From contig NZ_LZRU01000023.1 in NCBI RefSeq assembly GCF_002159085.1, positions 1-64,000 on the forward strand: a DNA stretch of 64,000 nucleotides, given 5' to 3'. The translations under genes and the position numbers were made by a program. This stretch comes from Thermobacillus sp. ZCTH02-B1 (lineage in GTDB: Bacteria; Bacillota; Bacilli; Paenibacillales; Paenibacillaceae). Below, in pieces: positions 22,119 through 30,837 of this stretch (positions are counted from its first letter, which is position 1; each line of letters opens with the position of its first letter). The notes under the pieces were generated by a model, which made no database searches, was not told the origin of the DNA, and worked only from the letters and a program-made list of their open reading frames with translations.

Positions 22119-25100
22119 ATGCGCATGATATACGGGAACGGCCGAATCAGGGAAAACCGGATGGACGGGGAACGGAACGGACGGCGCCGGCGGCGCGGCG
22201 CGGCCGCAATCGCGGCTGTGCTGGCGTTTGCGCTGGCTTTTGCCGTCTTGCCGGGTGCGCCCGGCGGGGAGGCGGCTTCGGCCGCGGCATCGGGCGGCGC
22301 CAGACCGCGCGCCGCCGGCCATGCACCCGCGGACGGACCGGCACAGGGGGCGGCGGAAAGCGGATACGCGGCCGCAGGTTGGGCGCTCAAATGGCGGGAA
22401 GGCGCCGCGGCCGATCCCTCGCGGCTTCCCGGCACCGTCGTGCGCATGCGGCAGCCGGAGATCCGCGTCGACCTGGTCGAACCGGAGGAGGGGGTGGATC
22501 CGGAGCGCTGGCTCGAACGACTGAGCGCGCATCCGGATGTGGAATATGTCCATCCCGTCGGGAAGGTGAAGCTGCTCGCGTCGGAGGGAGGATCCGGCAA
22601 GGAGCGGACGGACGGAGTCACGGCGGCGATGGATCGGCCGGACAGGCCCGACGATCCCCATCTGGACAAGCAGGGGCATCTGTCGCTGATCGGTGCCGAT
22701 CGCGCCTGGTCACTGGCGCCGGGCATGGCAACCGACCTGACGATCGCGGTCGTGGATACCGGAATCGACCTCGATCATCCGGATCTGAAGGACAACCTTG
22801 TGGACGGGATCAATCTGATCTCCCCGGGCCAGCCGCCCGAGGACGACAACGGGCACGGCACCCGGGTGGCCGGCGTGCTGGCGGCCGTCGGCAACAACGG
22901 CATCGGGACGGCCGGCGTGCTCTGGAAGGCGAAGATCATGCCGGTCAAGGCGCTGGATTCGAGCGGATACGGCGACGAGGAGATGCTCGGCGAGGCGATC
23001 GTGAGGGCGGTGGATGCCGGCGCGAAAATCATCGTGCTCTCCGTCGGGCTGTACCGCTATTCCCCCTACATGCTGGATGTCGTCCGTTATGCCGAGGAGA
23101 AGGACGTGCTGCTCGTCGCGGCGAGCGGCAATGACGGCGTGCTGCACGGCGGCAAGGCAGCGGTCAAATATCCCGCCGCCTATCCGACCGTGTTCGCCGT
23201 GGCCGGTGTCGCTTCGGACGGCAGCCCGGAACCCCGATCCAACGCCGGACCGGAAATCGATATCGCGGCGGCCTGGGAAGTGTACACGACGTCACGGGGC
23301 GGCGGATACCGAAAGGAAGAAGGCACGTCGATGGCGGCGCCGCAGGTCGCGGCGGCGGCGGCGCTCGTCTGGTCGCGGGAGCCGAATCTGAAGGTCTGGC
23401 AGGTCCGGGAGAGACTGATGCAGACGGCGCAGGACATCGGCGCTCCCGGACGCGATCACCAGTCCGGAGCGGGGCTGCTCCGGGTCGATCGGGCGCTGCA
23501 GGCGAAGCAGACGCCGGATGCGCGGGAGCCGAACGACACGCGCCAGAAAGCGGCCGTGCTGCCGTACGCCAATCAGATCGCGGGCAGCCTGAGCGGCGGT
23601 ACCGACGTTGACTGGTTCAAAATCGAGGTGCCGCATGACGGCTGGCTGACGGTAACGTTTGAGGGGCATCCGGGCGAGCGGAAATCCCATCCCGCCGTAT
23701 CGGCGACGCTGCACCGGCCGGACGGGTCCCGGACCTCGACGGAATGGCGGAAGGACGACTCCGGGGCCGAGTGGCAGGTGAAGCGCGGAACGCATTGGCT
23801 CGAATTGAAGTTCCTGAACGGGAAGGATCAGACGGTCGTGCCGTACAAGCTCACGACCGGATTCCGGATGGCGGCCGACGCCTTCGAGCCGAACGATACG
23901 CGGGAGGCCGCGCGTCAGGTGACGCTGGAGAACGGTCGGCTGAAGCTGACCGGCACGTTCCACCGGCAGGGAGACCTGGACTGGTTCGCCGTGACGATCG
24001 ACCAGACGGGCGATTTGAAGGTGACGCTCTCTGTCGACACGATGCGCATCGATCCGGCCCTGCTCATCAAGCCCGAACGCGGCGGTCCGGAACAACGCAT
24101 CGACGATTACGGCGAAGGCGTCACGGAGCGGGCGAGCATACCGGTGAACCCGGGGCGTTACCTGATCCGCGTGCGCGACGCCACGTCCGTTTCGTCCCAT
24201 CCCGTGGTCGGCACCTATACGCTGATGCTGGAATTCGAGCGGAGGCACGTGGATCCGAACGAGCCGAACGACCGGATCTACCAGGCGACGACCATGACGC
24301 CGGGCACGGAATATCGGGGAGTATTCGCTGCCGCAGGGGATGAGGACTGGTTCCGATTCAGGCTGAACGCGCGCTCCGTCGTGACGGTCACGCTGGACGG
24401 AGTGCCTTCGGACCGCCGCGTGAAGATGGAGGTGTTCGACCGGCGCCAGCAGCTCATCGAAACGATCGAAACGCCGGCCGGAGCCGGCGGCCTGCGCGTC
24501 GAGCGCGAATATGATGAAGGCGATCACTACATCCGGCTGACGGCCGACCGGCCGTTCGACCGGAGTCTGTACCGGCTGCGGGTGAACGTGGAGCGGTTGA
24601 CGGGCGGTTTCCGCGACATCGCCGGCCACTGGGCGGAGGAGGCGATCGTGAAGCTGAGCGGGCTCGGCCTCGTGTCGGGCACGGGCAACTGGCGGTTCGA
24701 GCCGGATCGCGGCATTTCCCGCGCGGAGTCGGTCACGCTCCTCGTGCGGGCGCTGGCGCCCGCCGGCTCGTCCGGCGCCCGGACCGCTTACCGGGATGTG
24801 GGCGCGGGTCATTGGGCCTACAACGCGATCCGGCGGGCGACGGCCGCCGGCATCGTGAACGGCATGCCGGACGGCACCTTCGGTCCGTCCCGGCCGGTGA
24901 CGCGGGCGGAAGCGGCCGTCATGATCGGCCGGGCGCTCGGCCTCAAGCCGCTGGACGCGGCGGCGCCGGCGTTCGCCGATCTCCGGCCCGGCCACTGGGC
25001 TGCGCCGATGGTCAACCGGCTGAAGGAAGAGGGGCTTCTGATCGGTTTCCCCGGCGGGCGGTTCAGGCCGGATGAACCGATCAGCCGCGCGGAATTCAGC

Positions 25101-25142
25101 GTGTTGCTGCTCCGCGCATTGGAGGAGAGGAGAATGAGCTGA
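22119..25142 (+). CDS. SLH-anchored subtilisin-like serine protease with PPC domains
   Basis: This secreted protease of about 1007 residues starts with an Arg-rich n-region and a hydrophobic signal peptide (to about residue 48), then a propeptide-like segment. The S8 catalytic domain has Asp213 in VVDTGIDLDHPDL, His246 in NGHGTRVAG and Ser404 in GTSMAAPQ. Three pre-peptidase C-terminal (PPC) domains follow, each opening with an EPND motif (about residues 468, 588 and 713). Three SLH domains fill residues 829-1005 with SRAE, TRAE and SRAE motifs, so the enzyme should be held on pyruvylated wall polymer. The ATG at 22119 is 9 bases after AAGGA; the preceding GTG is an alternative. Its target is unknown; surface-protein processing or nutrient proteolysis are both possible. 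Confidence 0.92.
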   Translation: MRMIYGNGRIRENRMDGERNGRRRRRGAAAIAAVLAFALAFAVLPGAPGGEAASAAASGGARPRAAGHAPADGPAQGAAESGYAAAGWALKWREGAAADPSRLPGTVVRMRQPEIRVDLVEPEEGVDPERWLERLSAHPDVEYVHPVGKVKLLASEGGSGKERTDGVTAAMDRPDRPDDPHLDKQGHLSLIGADRAWSLAPGMATDLTIAVVDTGIDLDHPDLKDNLVDGINLISPGQPPEDDNGHGTRVAGVLAAVGNNGIGTAGVLWKAKIMPVKALDSSGYGDEEMLGEAIVRAVDAGAKIIVLSVGLYRYSPYMLDVVRYAEEKDVLLVAASGNDGVLHGGKAAVKYPAAYPTVFAVAGVASDGSPEPRSNAGPEIDIAAAWEVYTTSRGGGYRKEEGTSMAAPQVAAAAALVWSREPNLKVWQVRERLMQTAQDIGAPGRDHQSGAGLLRVDRALQAKQTPDAREPNDTRQKAAVLPYANQIAGSLSGGTDVDWFKIEVPHDGWLTVTFEGHPGERKSHPAVSATLHRPDGSRTSTEWRKDDSGAEWQVKRGTHWLELKFLNGKDQTVVPYKLTTGFRMAADAFEPNDTREAARQVTLENGRLKLTGTFHRQGDLDWFAVTIDQTGDLKVTLSVDTMRIDPALLIKPERGGPEQRIDDYGEGVTERASIPVNPGRYLIRVRDATSVSSHPVVGTYTLMLEFERRHVDPNEPNDRIYQATTMTPGTEYRGVFAAAGDEDWFRFRLNARSVVTVTLDGVPSDRRVKMEVFDRRQQLIETIETPAGAGGLRVEREYDEGDHYIRLTADRPFDRSLYRLRVNVERLTGGFRDIAGHWAEEAIVKLSGLGLVSGTGNWRFEPDRGISRAESVTLLVRALAPAGSSGARTAYRDVGAGHWAYNAIRRATAAGIVNGMPDGTFGPSRPVTRAEAAVMIGRALGLKPLDAAAPAFADLRPGHWAAPMVNRLKEEGLLIGFPGGRFRPDEPISRAEFSVLLLRALEERRMS

Positions 25143-25143
25143 G

Positions 25144-25389
25144 ATGGAGGACATCTATTTCTCCGTCGGGATGAATGCGCTTCTGGCCATGGTCATCATG
25201 CTGCTGAGCGTCTACCTTGCCTGGGTCCTGCTGCAGGAGCTCAAGCTGGAGGTATTCCTGAAGCAGCCCAAGGGCAGACGGGCGATCCTGCTGCGGCTGA
25301 TGCTCGCGGTCGCGATCGGCTACCTGTTCTCCCGCTTCGTGCTGGACTACTGGGAATGGTCGGCGTCGCTGCGGCTGCTTGTCGAATAA
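25144..25389 (+). CDS. DUF1146 small membrane protein (YwzB-like)
   Basis: This 81-residue protein has two predicted membrane helices (about residues 8-30 and 47-65) joined by a loop with the family-like LKLEVFLKQPKGRRAILLR. It matches the DUF1146/YwzB family, which in Bacillus sits between the atp operon and murAA. Here too it is just before murA, which supports the call. It starts one base after the protease stop and could be cotranscribed with it. Function is unknown. Confidence 0.8.
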   Translation: MEDIYFSVGMNALLAMVIMLLSVYLAWVLLQELKLEVFLKQPKGRRAILLRLMLAVAIGYLFSRFVLDYWEWSASLRLLVE

Positions 25390-25509
25390 TGCGGACCCAT
25401 TTCGTCAACAATGGTATTGATTCTGCGTCCCGAATCCCGCCTGCGGTCCCGAAAGATGCAGATTGTACGGAAATTTGCGCAGTTCCTGTAAAGATTCGAA
25501 AAATTATGC

Positions 25510-25539
25510 TTGTCGATCTGTGTAAGAAAATGCTAAGAT
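25510..25539 (+). promoter_or_regulatory. Sigma-A promoter of murA
   Basis: TTGTCG at 25510-25515, an 18-base spacer and TAAGAT at 25534-25539, preceded by an extended TGC. It lies in an AT-rich patch 83 bases before murA. Confidence 0.65.
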
Positions 25540-25621
25540 TGTTCAGAGAGAGTTGGACGGATGAAAAACTGCACGTGTTCGGATCGTGAAAGGTCAGGAT
25601 CATGTGCGCGGAGGGACCCAT

Positions 25622-27004
25622 ATGAGCAAAATCATCGTACGCGGCGGCCGGCGGCTCTCCGGATCGGTTCGCAACAGCGGCGCCAAAAATGCGGTGCTGC
25701 CCATTCTGGCCGCGTCGCTGCTCGCCGAAGAAGGCGTCAGCATCATCCGTGACGTTCCCCTCCTTGATGACGTGCTCACCATGCGGCAGGTGCTGACGTC
25801 GCTCGGCGCGGATTTCCGCCATGAAGGCGACGCCGTAACCGTCGACGCATCATCGCTGAACAGCTTTGAGCCACCCTATGAACTCGTCCGCAAGATGCGG
25901 GCTTCTTTCCTCGTGATGGGACCTCTGCTGACGCGATTCGGACAGGCGCGCATTTCGCTTCCCGGCGGATGCGCGATCGGCACGCGCCCGATCGACCAGC
26001 ACCTGAAAGGCTTGGAAGCCATGGGGGCGGATATCGCCCTTGGGCAAGGTTACATAGACGCCCGCACGAACGGCAGGCTGAAGGGGGCCAAGATCTATCT
26101 TGACGTGCCGAGCGTCGGCGCCACGCAGAACATCATGATGGCCGCCGCGCTGGCGGAAGGGACGACGATCATCGAGAACGCGGCCCGGGAGCCGGAGATC
26201 GTCGATCTGGCCAACTTCATGAACAAAATGGGAGCCGTCGTGCGCGGCGCGGGCACGAGCATGATCCGCATCGAGGGAGTCGACCGTCTGTGCGGGGCCG
26301 AGCACACGGTCATTCCCGATCGGGTGGAAGCCGGCACCTATATGGTGGCCGCCGCCATCACCGGCGGGGATGTCCTGATCGAAGGCGCGATCGTCGACCA
26401 TTTGACGCCGGTCATTTCGAAGCTGGAAGAGATGGGCGTCGAAATTCGGGAGTGCGAAAACGGCATCCGCGTGGCGGTGAACCGTCCGCTCAAGGCCGTC
26501 GACGTGAAGACGCTCCCGCATCCGGGGTTCCCCACCGACATGCAGGCGCAGATCATGGCGCTGCTCATGGTGGCGGAAGGGACGAGCGTCGTGACGGAGA
26601 CGGTGTTCGAGAACCGTTTCATGCATGTGGAAGAATTCCGCAAGCTGCAGGGACAGATTCGCGTGGAAGGCCGGTCCGCGATCGTGACGGGCGGCGCCAG
26701 GCTGGTCGGCGCGAAGGTGTGCGCCACCGATCTGCGCGCGGGCGCCGCGCTGATCTGCGCCGCGCTGGCGGCCGAAGGCGAGACCGAGATCACGGGCGTT
26801 CATCATATCGATCGCGGGTATCTGCAGATTACGGAGAAGCTGGCGGCGCTCGGCGCCGACATCCGCCGGATCGATGCCGAGGCGGATCCCGCCAAGGCGG
26901 CGGGGGCGCTGCATGCGGTGCGGCCGGAGGAAGAGGGGGCGCAGACCGTCTTCGTCCGCGACAAGGAGCCAGCCCTCGTGCAGGTGCGGCCTTCGTGGGC
27001 ATAA
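25622..27004 (+). CDS. murA: UDP-N-acetylglucosamine 1-carboxyvinyltransferase
   Basis: This 460-residue cytoplasmic enzyme transfers enolpyruvate from PEP to UDP-GlcNAc, the first committed step of peptidoglycan synthesis. The N-terminal [13 protein letters not shown] block is present, and the catalytic cysteine loop is intact in [17 protein letters not shown] at 25622 follows GGAGGG; an earlier ATG adds 12 residues without family support. The protein extends about 24 residues beyond the usual C-terminus, with a charged tail. The gene order murA - spoIID - spoIIQ is the Bacillus arrangement, so this is the MurAA-type copy. Confidence 0.96.
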   Translation: MSKIIVRGGRRLSGSVRNSGAKNAVLPILAASLLAEEGVSIIRDVPLLDDVLTMRQVLTSLGADFRHEGDAVTVDASSLNSFEPPYELVRKMRASFLVMGPLLTRFGQARISLPGGCAIGTRPIDQHLKGLEAMGADIALGQGYIDARTNGRLKGAKIYLDVPSVGATQNIMMAAALAEGTTIIENAAREPEIVDLANFMNKMGAVVRGAGTSMIRIEGVDRLCGAEHTVIPDRVEAGTYMVAAAITGGDVLIEGAIVDHLTPVISKLEEMGVEIRECENGIRVAVNRPLKAVDVKTLPHPGFPTDMQAQIMALLMVAEGTSVVTETVFENRFMHVEEFRKLQGQIRVEGRSAIVTGGARLVGAKVCATDLRAGAALICAALAAEGETEITGVHHIDRGYLQITEKLAALGADIRRIDAEADPAKAAGALHAVRPEEEGAQTVFVRDKEPALVQVRPSWA

Positions 27005-27020
27005 TGGCAACGTGATGCAG

Positions 27021-27053
27021 GAACGCGCCGGTTGCGGCGCGTTCTCTTTTTTT
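27021..27053 (+). terminator. Intrinsic terminator of murA
   Basis: A perfect 10-base stem (GAACGCGCCG / CGGCGCGTTC) with a four-base loop is followed by TCTTTTTTT. Confidence 0.92.
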
Positions 27054-27496
27054 GTCCGGCGGTGCGGCCGAAGCGGCGGGAGGACCGGCTTGCCGTCCGC
27101 ATGCCGCAGCCCGGACTCGTTTTTTTTTTTTTGCATTCGAAGGGGGTTCCGCCGAATTAGGGGCCACATGTTCGCTTGCGTTTGCCCGGAGCGGGCGGGA
27201 GAGTCACCGGTCTGCCCGTTCCGGTGCCCGTCCGGTTCAGCGGAGGCGGGTCCGGTTCGTGTGACGGGAGGACGATGTGCCGGCGGCAGGACGAGAAGGC
27301 GGCAGCACGAGGAAGGCTCCGGGAGCGGCGCGGACGCGGGAGGGCGAGACCCGCGGCCGCGAATCCGGGGGCGGAGCGCTGTCCGGCAACGGGAGGTTCG
27401 CGGTTCTGTTCTAGCAATCCGCTTCATAGGATGTAGCAGACCCGTCGGATGAGAGATTCAACCGGACGAACCCGTGTCGATTGGAGGGTATGCGGA
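27054..27496. other. Intergenic region between murA and spoIID
   Basis: About 440 bases without a supported gene. It holds a 13-T homopolymer at 27120-27132 behind a weak GTCCG/CGGAC hairpin (27095-27116), possibly a second terminator. CATAGGAT at 27425-27432 resembles a sigma-E -10 (6 of 8), but no -35 element fits, so the expected spoIID promoter is only tentative. The rest is purine-rich GC sequence. Confidence 0.45.
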
Positions 27497-28960
27497 ATGC
27501 GACGAAGACCGGCATGGTGGCGCATCCTGCGGGGCGGTGGCGGAAGGACGGGAATCCGGACGGCATTCCTGGCCGGCATGGCGGCGGCCATGTTGGCGAA
27601 GACGATCATGGCGGGCGGGGATCTGTCGGAATCCGGCGGTTCTTCCGCGGGATCCGGCGCGGGCCGGACGGACCGGACGGTCGGGGCGCCGGGAGCGGAG
27701 CGGATGGAGGAAGCTGCGACGGCGGCATCCGTCGGCGACCGGCGGTCGGCCCGCGGCCCGGCCGGGATCGGAAGCAAACGGCGGCCGCCGGGGAATGCCG
27801 GGACGGCCGGCGAGGGAAGCGAGCGGCGGTTGAAGGACGGAGGCGCCGGTGACGCAAGCGCGCCGGTTCGGCCGGAAGCCGGGCGGGCCGACGGCACGGG
27901 CGTTCCGGTGCCGTCGGGCACCGGACGAGCCGAAGGCGGAGGCATCCCGGAGGGGGAGACGGCCGCGGCCGGACGCATCACCGGACGGCCGGAGGACGGA
28001 AGGTACGGAGGCAACGGCGCATCGGCGCGTGCGAAAACCGGACAGGCCGGCGTTGAAGACGTATCGGGAATCACGGAATCCGGCGGTCCGGAAGAGCCCC
28101 TCGTGCGCGTCTATCTGGAAGGCGGGCGGCGGGTGGAGACGGTGCCGCTGGAGACGTACGTCCGCGGCGTCGTGGCGGGCGAGATGCCGGCAAGTTTCGA
28201 GCTGGAGGCGCTGAAGGCGCAGGCGATTGCGGCCCGGACGTACATCGTCCGGAAGCTGCTCACCGGGCCGCAGGACGAAGGCGGCGGGCGCCGGGACTAC
28301 GATGTGACGGACGGCGAGGCCGACCAGGCGTATGTTCCGCTGGAGCGGATGCGGCAGCTCGAGTGCGAGCGGACGGAGGACATGGAACGCATCGAACGGG
28401 CGGTCGCCGAGACGGAAGGACTGGTGCTGGTCTACGACGGCGAACCGATACAGGCGGTCTATTTTTCGACTAGCGGCGGCCATACGGAGAATGCGGAAGA
28501 CTACTGGTCCACGGAGGTGCCCTATCTGCGAAGCGTGCCCAGCCCGTGGGACGCGCTGATCTCCCCCCGGTACGAGCAGGTGATCGAGATGGGGCGGGAG
28601 GAGTTCTATGACCGGCTCGGCATCGGCAAGCGGGACCGGAAGGGCGGCATCCGGGTGTTGAGCAGGACGGCCGGCGGCAGCGTGAAAGAACTCCGGGTCG
28701 GCAGTAAAGTCCTGTCCGGCCGCGAGGTGCGCGAAGCGCTGGGGCTGCCGTCGGCCAATTTCAGCCTGAGCGTCCGGGACGACACCATCAGGCTGGTCTG
28801 CCGCGGTCACGGGCACGGCGTCGGCATGAGCCAGTACGGCGCACAGGCGCTGGCCCTGGCGGGCAATGATGCGGAACAAATTCTCTCCTGGTATTACCGG
28901 GGCGCCCGGCTGGTCCGTTCTGAAAATCTCGCGGGACGATTCGAAAGTTTCAAAACTTGA
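27497..28960 (+). CDS. spoIID: Stage II sporulation protein D (lytic transglycosylase) with long linker
   Basis: This protein of about 487 residues cuts glycan strands during engulfment of the forespore. It has an N-terminal membrane anchor (about residues 17-36). The SpoIID domain begins near residue 200, with the catalytic glutamate in VAGEMPASFELEALKAQA, then STSGGHTENAEDYW and the C-terminal GHGHGVGMSQYGAQALA. Between anchor and domain lie about 165 residues of low-complexity Gly/Ala/Arg/Glu/Pro sequence that the 343-residue Bacillus protein lacks. ATG at 27497 follows GGAGGG at 27483-27488. In Bacillus the gene is sigma-E controlled and works with SpoIIM and SpoIIP. Confidence 0.92.
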   Translation: MRRRPAWWRILRGGGGRTGIRTAFLAGMAAAMLAKTIMAGGDLSESGGSSAGSGAGRTDRTVGAPGAERMEEAATAASVGDRRSARGPAGIGSKRRPPGNAGTAGEGSERRLKDGGAGDASAPVRPEAGRADGTGVPVPSGTGRAEGGGIPEGETAAAGRITGRPEDGRYGGNGASARAKTGQAGVEDVSGITESGGPEEPLVRVYLEGGRRVETVPLETYVRGVVAGEMPASFELEALKAQAIAARTYIVRKLLTGPQDEGGGRRDYDVTDGEADQAYVPLERMRQLECERTEDMERIERAVAETEGLVLVYDGEPIQAVYFSTSGGHTENAEDYWSTEVPYLRSVPSPWDALISPRYEQVIEMGREEFYDRLGIGKRDRKGGIRVLSRTAGGSVKELRVGSKVLSGREVREALGLPSANFSLSVRDDTIRLVCRGHGHGVGMSQYGAQALALAGNDAEQILSWYYRGARLVRSENLAGRFESFKT

Positions 28961-28979
28961 AAATTATCAATCGCCGGAC

Positions 28980-29008
28980 GTATAAAAGATTCCTCACTGG
29001 CAAGAATG
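28980..29008 (+). promoter_or_regulatory. Forespore sigma-F type promoter of spoIIQ
   Basis: GTATA at 28980-28984 and GGCAAGAATG at 28999-29008 match the sigma-F/G -35 and -10 patterns, with a 14-base spacer that is slightly short. It lies 20 bases before spoIIQ, a known sigma-F gene in Bacillus. Confidence 0.6.
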
Positions 29009-29028
29009 GCTGGTGAGGTGATCGAAAA

Positions 29029-29763
29029 ATGAATGAACAGGACAAGCAAAAACCGCTTGAGGAAACGACCAGGCAGTCCCGCAGCGGTGCCGCCGGACCG
29101 GGCGGCTGGAGGCGATTGCTGTCGAAGAAATGGGTATCTCCGGCGCTGTTCATGGCCGCGGCGGCAATCATCGTAACGATCATGTGGCTCTACCAGGGGA
29201 CGACCGAGAAGGCCGACGTCAAGCCGGCCGATGAGGGGTCCGCCGAAGTGAGCGACGTGACGACGGAAGATGAGACCGCCGCGGACGAGAAGACGCTGGA
29301 GGTCATCGCGGACAACGAGACGATGCAGTGGCCGGTCGTCAACCGGAGCGAGCTCGAGATCGTGCTTCCGCACTACGACGCGGACGCGCCGAGCGAAGAG
29401 CGGCAGCAGGCGCTGCTGGTGTCCGGTACGACGTACATTCCGCACATGGGCATCGATCTCGCACGGCCCGACAACGCCGCATTCGAAGTCGTTGCCGCGA
29501 TGAGCGGCAAGGTGACGGTCGCCGAGCAGCATCCGACGAACGGGTATGTCGTCGAGATCGAGCATCCGGACGGGCTGGTGACCGTGTACCAAAGCCTGGG
29601 CGAGATCAGCGTCAAGGCCGGCGACGAAGTGAAGCAAGGCACGCTGATCGGCAAGGCGGGTCGCAGCGAGCTCGAAAAGGATTTCGGCGTCCATCTGCAT
29701 TTCGAGGTCCGCGAGAACGGCACGCCGGTCAATCCGTTGGCGCTGCTGGACGAGGAAGAGTAA
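29029..29763 (+). CDS. spoIIQ: SpoIIQ, forespore M23/LytM-domain protein with intact metal site
   Basis: This 244-residue protein has one N-terminal membrane helix (about residues 35-55), an acidic linker, and a LytM/M23 domain in residues 95-240. SpoIIQ forms the forespore half of the SpoIIQ-SpoIIIAH channel. Here the zinc ligands of active M23 peptidases are all present: His139 and Asp143 in HMGID, and His222 and His224 in HLHFEV. The B. subtilis protein lacks one of these and is considered inactive, so this one may be a working endopeptidase. GAGGTG precedes the ATG. Its position after spoIID and its sigma-F promoter support the identity. Confidence 0.88.
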   Translation: MNEQDKQKPLEETTRQSRSGAAGPGGWRRLLSKKWVSPALFMAAAAIIVTIMWLYQGTTEKADVKPADEGSAEVSDVTTEDETAADEKTLEVIADNETMQWPVVNRSELEIVLPHYDADAPSEERQQALLVSGTTYIPHMGIDLARPDNAAFEVVAAMSGKVTVAEQHPTNGYVVEIEHPDGLVTVYQSLGEISVKAGDEVKQGTLIGKAGRSELEKDFGVHLHFEVRENGTPVNPLALLDEEE

Positions 29764-30133
29764 GACGCGGACCGGAAGCCGGATGAAGCCGGATGAACGC
29801 ATCCTGCGGATGCCCGCCGGCGCGATGGCGTCCGGCGGGAATTCCGGAGGGCTTCCGGCGGCTCCCGCGCGGTTCAGCGGGAACGGGCCGAAACGGCCGG
29901 TTGGGCGAAGCGGCCGGCAGGCGGAAAGCCGGGGATGAAGCGGGACCGCGGAACCGCCCGCCGGACGATCCCGTCTGCGGCCATCGGGTCCGTGCGGAAC
30001 GGCAGGCCGATACGGGTACGCGGAACGACCCGGCAGGCGGGATGAACCGGGACCGCGGGCCGGCCGCACGATCCGGCGTCGGGCATCCGGTCCCGGACGG
30101 TCCGCAGACCGTGAAGCGCCAGCACATCCGAAC

Positions 30134-30170
30134 GAAGAGAGCAGGGCGGGAGACCCTGCTCTCTTCTTGT
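30134..30170 (+). terminator. Strong hairpin, probable terminator before spoIIID
   Basis: A perfect 13-base stem (GAAGAGAGCAGGG / CCCTGCTCTCTTC) with a 7-base loop is followed by TTGTG. The T-run is short, but the stem's A/T flanks (GAAGAG, CTCTTC) favour terminator function. Confidence 0.65.
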
Positions 30171-30236
30171 GTCGTTCCCCGATTATTTCCCGGAAAATAA
30201 TTGCGCGCGGCCGGGCTTGTCACGCTTGACCACGGC

Positions 30237-30264
30237 GAATATCGGCCTCCCCGACTCATATAAT
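30237..30264 (+). promoter_or_regulatory. Mother-cell sigma-E promoter of spoIIID
   Basis: GAATATC at 30237-30243 (6 of 7 to the sigma-E -35) and CATATAAT at 30257-30264 (7 of 8 to the -10) with a 13-base spacer lie 32 bases before spoIIID. Bacillus spoIIID is transcribed by sigma-E. Confidence 0.72.
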
Positions 30265-30296
30265 GTACCAAACATTCCGAGTTGGGAGGCGGGAAC

Positions 30297-30599
30297 GTGC
30301 ACGATTACATCAAAGAACGGACGATCAAGATCGGCAGATGCCTCGTCGAGACCAAGCACACCGTTCGAACGATCGCGAAGGAATTCGGCGTTTCGAAAAG
30401 CACGGTTCACAAGGACCTGACCGAGCGGCTGCCGGAGATCAATCCCGATCTGGCGAATCAGGTGAAGCACATTCTCGAGTACCACAAATCGATCCGACAT
30501 CTGCGCGGCGGTGAGGCGACGAAGATCAAATACAAGAAATCGGCGGCGAAGAAGCGCGAAGCGCTGACGGCCGGTGTCACGAGCGGAAAAAACGGCTGA
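30297..30599 (+). CDS. spoIIID: Sporulation transcriptional regulator SpoIIID
   Basis: This 100-residue DNA-binding protein activates and represses many mother-cell genes. From GTG at 30297 it reads HDYIKERTIKIG at the N-terminus, as in Bacillus. The helix-turn-helix IAKEFGVSKSTVHKDLTER is nearly identical to the B. subtilis protein, as are LPEINPDLA and YHKSIRHLRGGEATK. GGGAGG lies just before the GTG; an upstream start five codons earlier would overlap this site. A basic C-terminal tail follows. mbl lies downstream, as in Bacillus. Confidence 0.97.
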   Translation: MHDYIKERTIKIGRCLVETKHTVRTIAKEFGVSKSTVHKDLTERLPEINPDLANQVKHILEYHKSIRHLRGGEATKIKYKKSAAKKREALTAGVTSGKNG

Positions 30600-30837
30600 T
30601 CTTTCTACAAAAATAGAGGAATTCGGACAATCGCATCGAATTGATATCGAGTGTGGGCCGACGGGAACCAAGGCGACACTGCATGACATACCGTGTGCCT
30701 CCGTCCCGGAGGGACGGGACGGCGCGCGGTATTCGTCGGGTTCGGACAGGCCGGTGTTCAGACGGCTCGAGATCGGACAAGCCTTCGGGGCCGGCCGGAA
30801 CGCCCTGATAAATTTCGGTTGGGGGACAAGCGGAATC

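Larger units (their letters stand above)
29764..30296. other. Intergenic region between spoIIQ and spoIIID
   Basis: About 530 bases of GC-rich, low-complexity sequence. An open frame at 29793-30200 lacks a ribosome binding site and resembles no protein. A hairpin CCCGCCGG/CCGGCGGG at 29813-29839 has no T-run. The strong hairpin at 30134-30166 and the spoIIID promoter at 30237-30264 are listed separately. Confidence 0.5.

Noticed and set aside
29793..30200. Plus-strand frame of 135 codons between spoIIQ and spoIIID
   Set aside because: No ribosome binding site, low-complexity Arg/Gly/Pro composition, and it runs through the hairpin at 30134-30166.
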